This document shows, one piece after another, positions 7,940 to 10,502 of a DNA stretch of 10,502 nt. Within the stretch, counting starts at the first letter, position 1. Each line of letters starts with the position of its first letter. The DNA comes from Echinostoma caproni. Its lineage: Eukaryota > Platyhelminthes > Trematoda > Plagiorchiida > Echinostomatidae. A model generated the notes under the pieces. That model made no database searches. It was not told the origin of the DNA and was given only the letters and a program-made list of their open reading frames with translations. The position numbers were made by a program, and so were the translations under genes. The DNA lies in NCBI GenBank assembly GCA_900618425.1, contig UZAN01046943.1, positions 17,263-27,764 of the forward strand. Direction: 5' to 3'.

Positions 7940-8895
7940 GCAGTTGCGGAGTTCGACCAAGCAACACTCCCAGAATCGTAGAAACAAGGAGTTATTGCGC
8001 CCATATACAAAGGTGGTTGCCGTAGTGATCCTGCTCACTACCGACCTGTAACCCTGCTTCCGGTGTTATCGAAAGTCATGGAGTCATTAGTGGCAGATTC
8101 TCTGATGGAACAACTCGAAAGATACCAGATTCTTTCGACAGCTCAATACGAGTTTAGGCAAAAGCGATCCTGCTCCTTGTTCAAGATGAATGGACCAGTA
8201 AAATTGACGAAGGGGATGCGGTGGATTTGATTTATCTCGACTTCTCTAAAGCATTTGATCGAGTGAATCACAAAATTTTGTTACAGAAGCTCTACAACTA
8301 CGGCGTTCGAGATTTCGTGTTCGATTGGATTGGAGCATTCCTCAAACAACGGACCATATCATTCGTGTTTCTGATTCCACATCCGGATCTATCAAAGCCA
8401 CGCGCGGTGTTCCACAAGGGTCCATACTCGGTCCCTGTCTATTCCTCGCATTCATAAATGATCTACTGAAAGGGTTAGGCCCAAAAGCAATACTGTTGGC
8501 AGACGGCGCCAAAATCTGGACCACAGTAACAGGACCCGAGGGCTCTTTAACACTTCAGGAATCACCCAATGCAGCTTATCAATGGTCTAAGGTGAACGAG
8601 ATTGAATTAAATGTTTCTAAATGCAAAGTCCTGTCCCTACGCCACAAGAGAAAATTCTTGTCTTTCCTCGAGGATCAGCAGCCACCACACACTTCAAGTG
8701 AAAAGGATGTAGGTATTGTCGTTCAAGAGGATTTAAGCTGCCCCATCAGTTGCGCTAAGGTCTTGTTCGCTGCTGTGAAGAATGTCGACTTACTTCTATA
8801 AGTCTTTGGCTGGTTTGGATCTTAACTATTCCCACGTTTGCTATCACGTTTGGTCATCAAAGTTTCGCTTCTCTTGCAGTATAACGAGTTTATGC
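7940..8895 (+). pseudogene. CR1/Jockey-like LINE reverse transcriptase, inactivated
   Basis: This is a remnant of the RT domain of a non-LTR retrotransposon, which copies element RNA into DNA at a nicked target site. In order: QGVIAPIYKGG and DPAHYRPVTLLPVLSKVMES (fingers, 7985-8095); palm motif A, YLDFSKAFDRVNHKILLQKL (from 8233); motif B, RGVPQGSILGPCLF (8403-8444); the catalytic site (8496-8507); then a thumb trace FYKSLAGLDLNYSHVCYHV (from about 8797). The reading frame changes near 8173, near 8355 and near 8780. TAG at 7979-7981 replaces a conserved Trp. The active site reads LADG where the family has FADD, so one metal-binding Asp is lost. Both endonuclease and a clear 3' end are missing. 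It cannot be functional. Confidence 0.92.
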
Positions 8896-9377
8896 GATTA
8901 GGGCAGTCATTTCAATTGGGAATACGATGCACATATGCCACCACAAAGACATAAATCGAAACGATGATTGGTACATCAAAATGACCTGCTCAGTCACTGA
9001 GCCGCTACGGAAAAATACATCATGAAACGGCTCAACTCAAAGTCGAATGTCGAAGCCATATTAGTATGCAAAGATTGATATGGCATGAGACTAACTGCAC
9101 AGTAGCAGCCTCCTATCACAGTCTGTTCAAAGATTTATTATAAGAATAGTTTACAAGTTCATGCTTTTCTCGTCCAATAGGTTCGTGTTGTGGTTAAAAG
9201 ACAATAATACATACAATTCCTTGTGTAAAATGTCACGTGATACGGGATTCTTACACTGCTGCACGCAACTTCACTTATGTTGGAATGTAAGGTGTGCTAA
9301 TATTTCATCGAGTCTAAACATGAAAGATTCAATGCTCGGCGCACACAGGCGATGTGGGGTGGGAGAGAGTTCCAGAT
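8896..9377. other. Unassigned spacer between LINE remnant and repeat copy B
   Basis: Part of the LINE 3' region may lie here in unrecognisable form. A 75-codon plus frame at 9161-9388 is rich in Cys and Ser without a known motif, and its end overlaps the start of repeat B. No tail or target-site duplication was found. Confidence 0.35.
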
Positions 9378-9728
9378 CTGTTAGGTGAAAAGACTATTTT
9401 TACCTAAAACTGACTACTTTTCGGGTATATGCAATTCGGAGCATCTCTAATCAATAGCAATCTCGCGAAGAATAATCAATCATACCGCATCATACCGAGA
9501 CATTCACTCCGTCCGTCCGATCCGTGAATTATGATCGATTGAACTTCGCTAAATAGGCACTTGATTGGCACAATCTTTTTCTTGCATTAATCGATGCTAT
9601 TTCAAGTTACATATAAGCATCAGAGTAAAACTTGTAAATTGACTTGCTTCCTGTGTGTCAAGTACACGTTGCTGTGCACGTCTGCGTTCTTGCTTACGTA
9701 GCCGGGAGAAGGCTACTAGTGCTCGTGG
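9378..9728 (+). repeat. Dispersed direct repeat, copy B (promoter-bearing retroelement end)
   Basis: This is the second copy of the ~350-base repeat at 1919-2271, same orientation, about 90% identical. It starts CTGTTAGGTGAAAAG and keeps TTAGGT/ACCTAA as a shortened inverted repeat. It also keeps the inverted CCAAT box (9563-9568), TATAAG (9612-9617) and the conserved final 130 bases through CTACTAGTGCTCGTGG. Unlike copy A it continues without an N into a GT-rich leader and then LINE-like coding sequence, so here it may be the 5' UTR of that element. An LTR is the alternative; TG at the start fits an LTR, but no matching CA end, convincing primer-binding site or gag frame was found. Confidence 0.85.
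9563..9617 (+). promoter_or_regulatory. CCAAT/TATA promoter-like pair in repeat copy B
   Basis: GATTGG at 9563-9568 and TATAAG at 9612-9617 keep the spacing seen in copy A despite differences elsewhere in the upstream half. A start site about 30 bases after the TATA box would put nearly all of the best conserved block into the transcript. Confidence 0.45.
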
Positions 9729-10208
9729 CGTCCAATCTGTGCTGTGATCGTACGCGTGAGGCTAGACGATTAGTGTGGTCGTTGAGGTACGTGTGTTCCT
9801 TGTGTGTCATCGTGTGATATCTTGTTGTGTGTACATTGTGATCAATCGGGATTCGGACACAACAGTGGTCGTTGAGGTACGAGCTCCGTAGAGCACGGAC
9901 CAACTTCGTATTCCTGTAATATTGTGCACGTCGACTGTGAGTGCTCAAACTGAGTTCCTCGTTCGTCATTAGTGGTGACTGCCACTACTATTGTGTTGTG
10001 CTGTGGTGTGTTGACTCGTGTTTTGGACACGCTGTGCCTCACGTCTTTTCTGTGTCGTGTCGGTGTGTTGCCTGTGTTGTGTTTTATTTGAGAGTGATCA
10101 GGAAGGACACAGCACTATCTTCACTTTTTTTCGTAATGATCGACTCCCTACACCGTATACAACTGGCAGCATACACTCGACCTTCAATAGACGGACGAAA
10201 GTTGTTGA
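9729..10208 (+). other. GT-rich leader between repeat B and LINE coding sequence
   Basis: The plus strand is rich in TGTG, GTGTG and TTGTGTTG and has no convincing gene. Overlapping frames on both strands (for example plus 9941-10270 and minus 9694-10042) reflect low stop content. In the plus frame a stretch reading KLLILANGSMCATNRLEAWR (about 10199-10258) loosely recalls the first strand and loop of LINE endonuclease domains (LxILxxNARSLxNKxDELR). That resemblance is weak and is recorded only as a possibility. Confidence 0.4.
9775..9881 (+). repeat. 17-bp direct repeats, 90-base period
   Basis: GTGGTCGTTGAGGTACG occurs at 9775-9791 and again, without change, at 9865-9881. The sequences between and around are not obviously duplicated, apart from shared GT-rich character. 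Repeated blocks of this kind occur in some retroelement leaders. Confidence 0.7.
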
Positions 10209-10502
10209 TATTGGCAAATGGCAGTATGTGCGCCACGAATAGACTGGAGGCGTGGCGTACCGCACCTTGACAGACCAGAAAGCGGACGAAATATGGCATT
10301 CATCCTTTACGGAGACCCGTCAAGCGGCGGCACTGATGAAGCCCACAGCCCTGAAAAAGTGGAAGGCGCTTGGGAGTTATTTTGTCACAAGATCCATCAC
10401 TTTATGCGAGAATTTTCAACATCTCACCGCGATCAGACACATGCCATGAGGCCGCCGTGGCTTGATCGTGAATTGAGTAGGCTACTACGGCAGGGAAATA
10501 AA
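10209..10502 (+). CDS. LINE ORF2 fragment: endonuclease-RT linker, runs off window
   Basis: After TGA at 10206-10208 this frame is open for 98 codons to the window end. Its last part reads VEGAWELFCHKIHHFMREFS and then MRPPWLDRELSRLLRQGNK. In CR1/Jockey-type LINEs the stretch between endonuclease and reverse transcriptase has this shape: an acidic, Trp-containing (v)EeAWexF helix, about 25 residues, then (K/R)PPWLxxELxxLLRxRNK. The reverse transcriptase should begin just beyond the edge. Only about 480 bases separate it from repeat B, and they are full of stops, so a normal ~220-residue endonuclease domain does not fit upstream. Either the domain is deleted or this copy is a rearranged pseudogene. 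It is a separate copy from the RT remnant at 7940-8895. Confidence 0.6.

Noticed and set aside
1919..9728. A full-length LTR retrotransposon with copy A and copy B as its two LTRs
   Set aside because: The interior shows no plus-strand gag-pol, primer-binding site or polypurine tract. It contains unrelated elements instead (a LINE RT remnant and a foldback), and copy A is cut at an N.
10333..10357. Hammerhead ribozyme-like CTGATGA ... GAAA
   Set aside because: The bases between do not pair as stem II, no cleavage-site helices are visible, and the segment lies in the open LINE linker frame.
1..10502. CRISPR array, bacterial operon or prophage
   Set aside because: There are no regularly spaced identical repeats, no ribosome-binding-site-led gene chains, and the sequence has clear eukaryotic LINE and splice features.

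Overview
The window looks like a repeat-rich, gene-poor stretch of a eukaryotic (metazoan) genome. It is AT-rich, has short degraded reading frames, carries spliceosome-type GT..AG signals, and contains remnants of CR1/Jockey-like non-LTR retrotransposons (LINEs). A flatworm, and among these a trematode, is my best guess from the base composition, the LINE type and the very short putative intron. That assignment is an inference; no single-copy marker gene was recognised. Three isolated N bases (2272, 3540, 6962) show that this is a draft assembly, and at least two of them coincide with structural oddities.

Layout. Positions 1-30 are the 3' end of a tRNA gene (T-arm plus acceptor strand) with an RNA polymerase III T-run at 37-40; the 5' part lies outside the window. 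A strong 61-bp-arm hairpin follows at 357-521. A GC-richer block with a hydrophilic reading frame of unknown nature lies at 1239-1451. At 1919-2271 is copy A of a ~350-bp repeat; copy B, in the same orientation and about 90% identical, is at 9378-9728. Both copies keep an inverted CCAAT box and a TATAAG box, as in a Pol II promoter of a retroelement. Copy A stops matching exactly at the N at 2272. From 2273 to 6000 there is little that can be called: a 24-bp duplication around the N at 3540, a doubtful gypsy-like RNase H trace on the minus strand (~3985-4310), a possible minus-strand exon (5365-5536) and a 12-bp palindrome with an E-box.

At 6053-6420 lies a second, larger foldback element (arms ~136 bp, spacer ~96 bp) bracketed by AT microsatellites. 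At 7257-7425 there is a plausible pair of exons: a 40-nt micro-exon, a 76-nt intron and a possible terminal exon. Positions ~7940-8895 hold a dead LINE reverse transcriptase with at least three frameshifts, a stop in place of a conserved Trp, and a broken catalytic motif (ADD to ADG). After repeat B and a GT-rich leader, the last 294 bases (10209-10502) are open and encode the region that normally links endonuclease to reverse transcriptase in a second LINE that runs off the window.

No genes here form a pathway. The recurring theme is mobile-element debris: two LINE copies, a promoter-like dispersed repeat, and two foldback elements. The best candidates for something beyond routine annotation are the promoter-bearing repeat with its odd downstream layout (no room for an endonuclease domain before the linker), the two hairpins as possible sources of double-stranded RNA, and the micro-exon pair.
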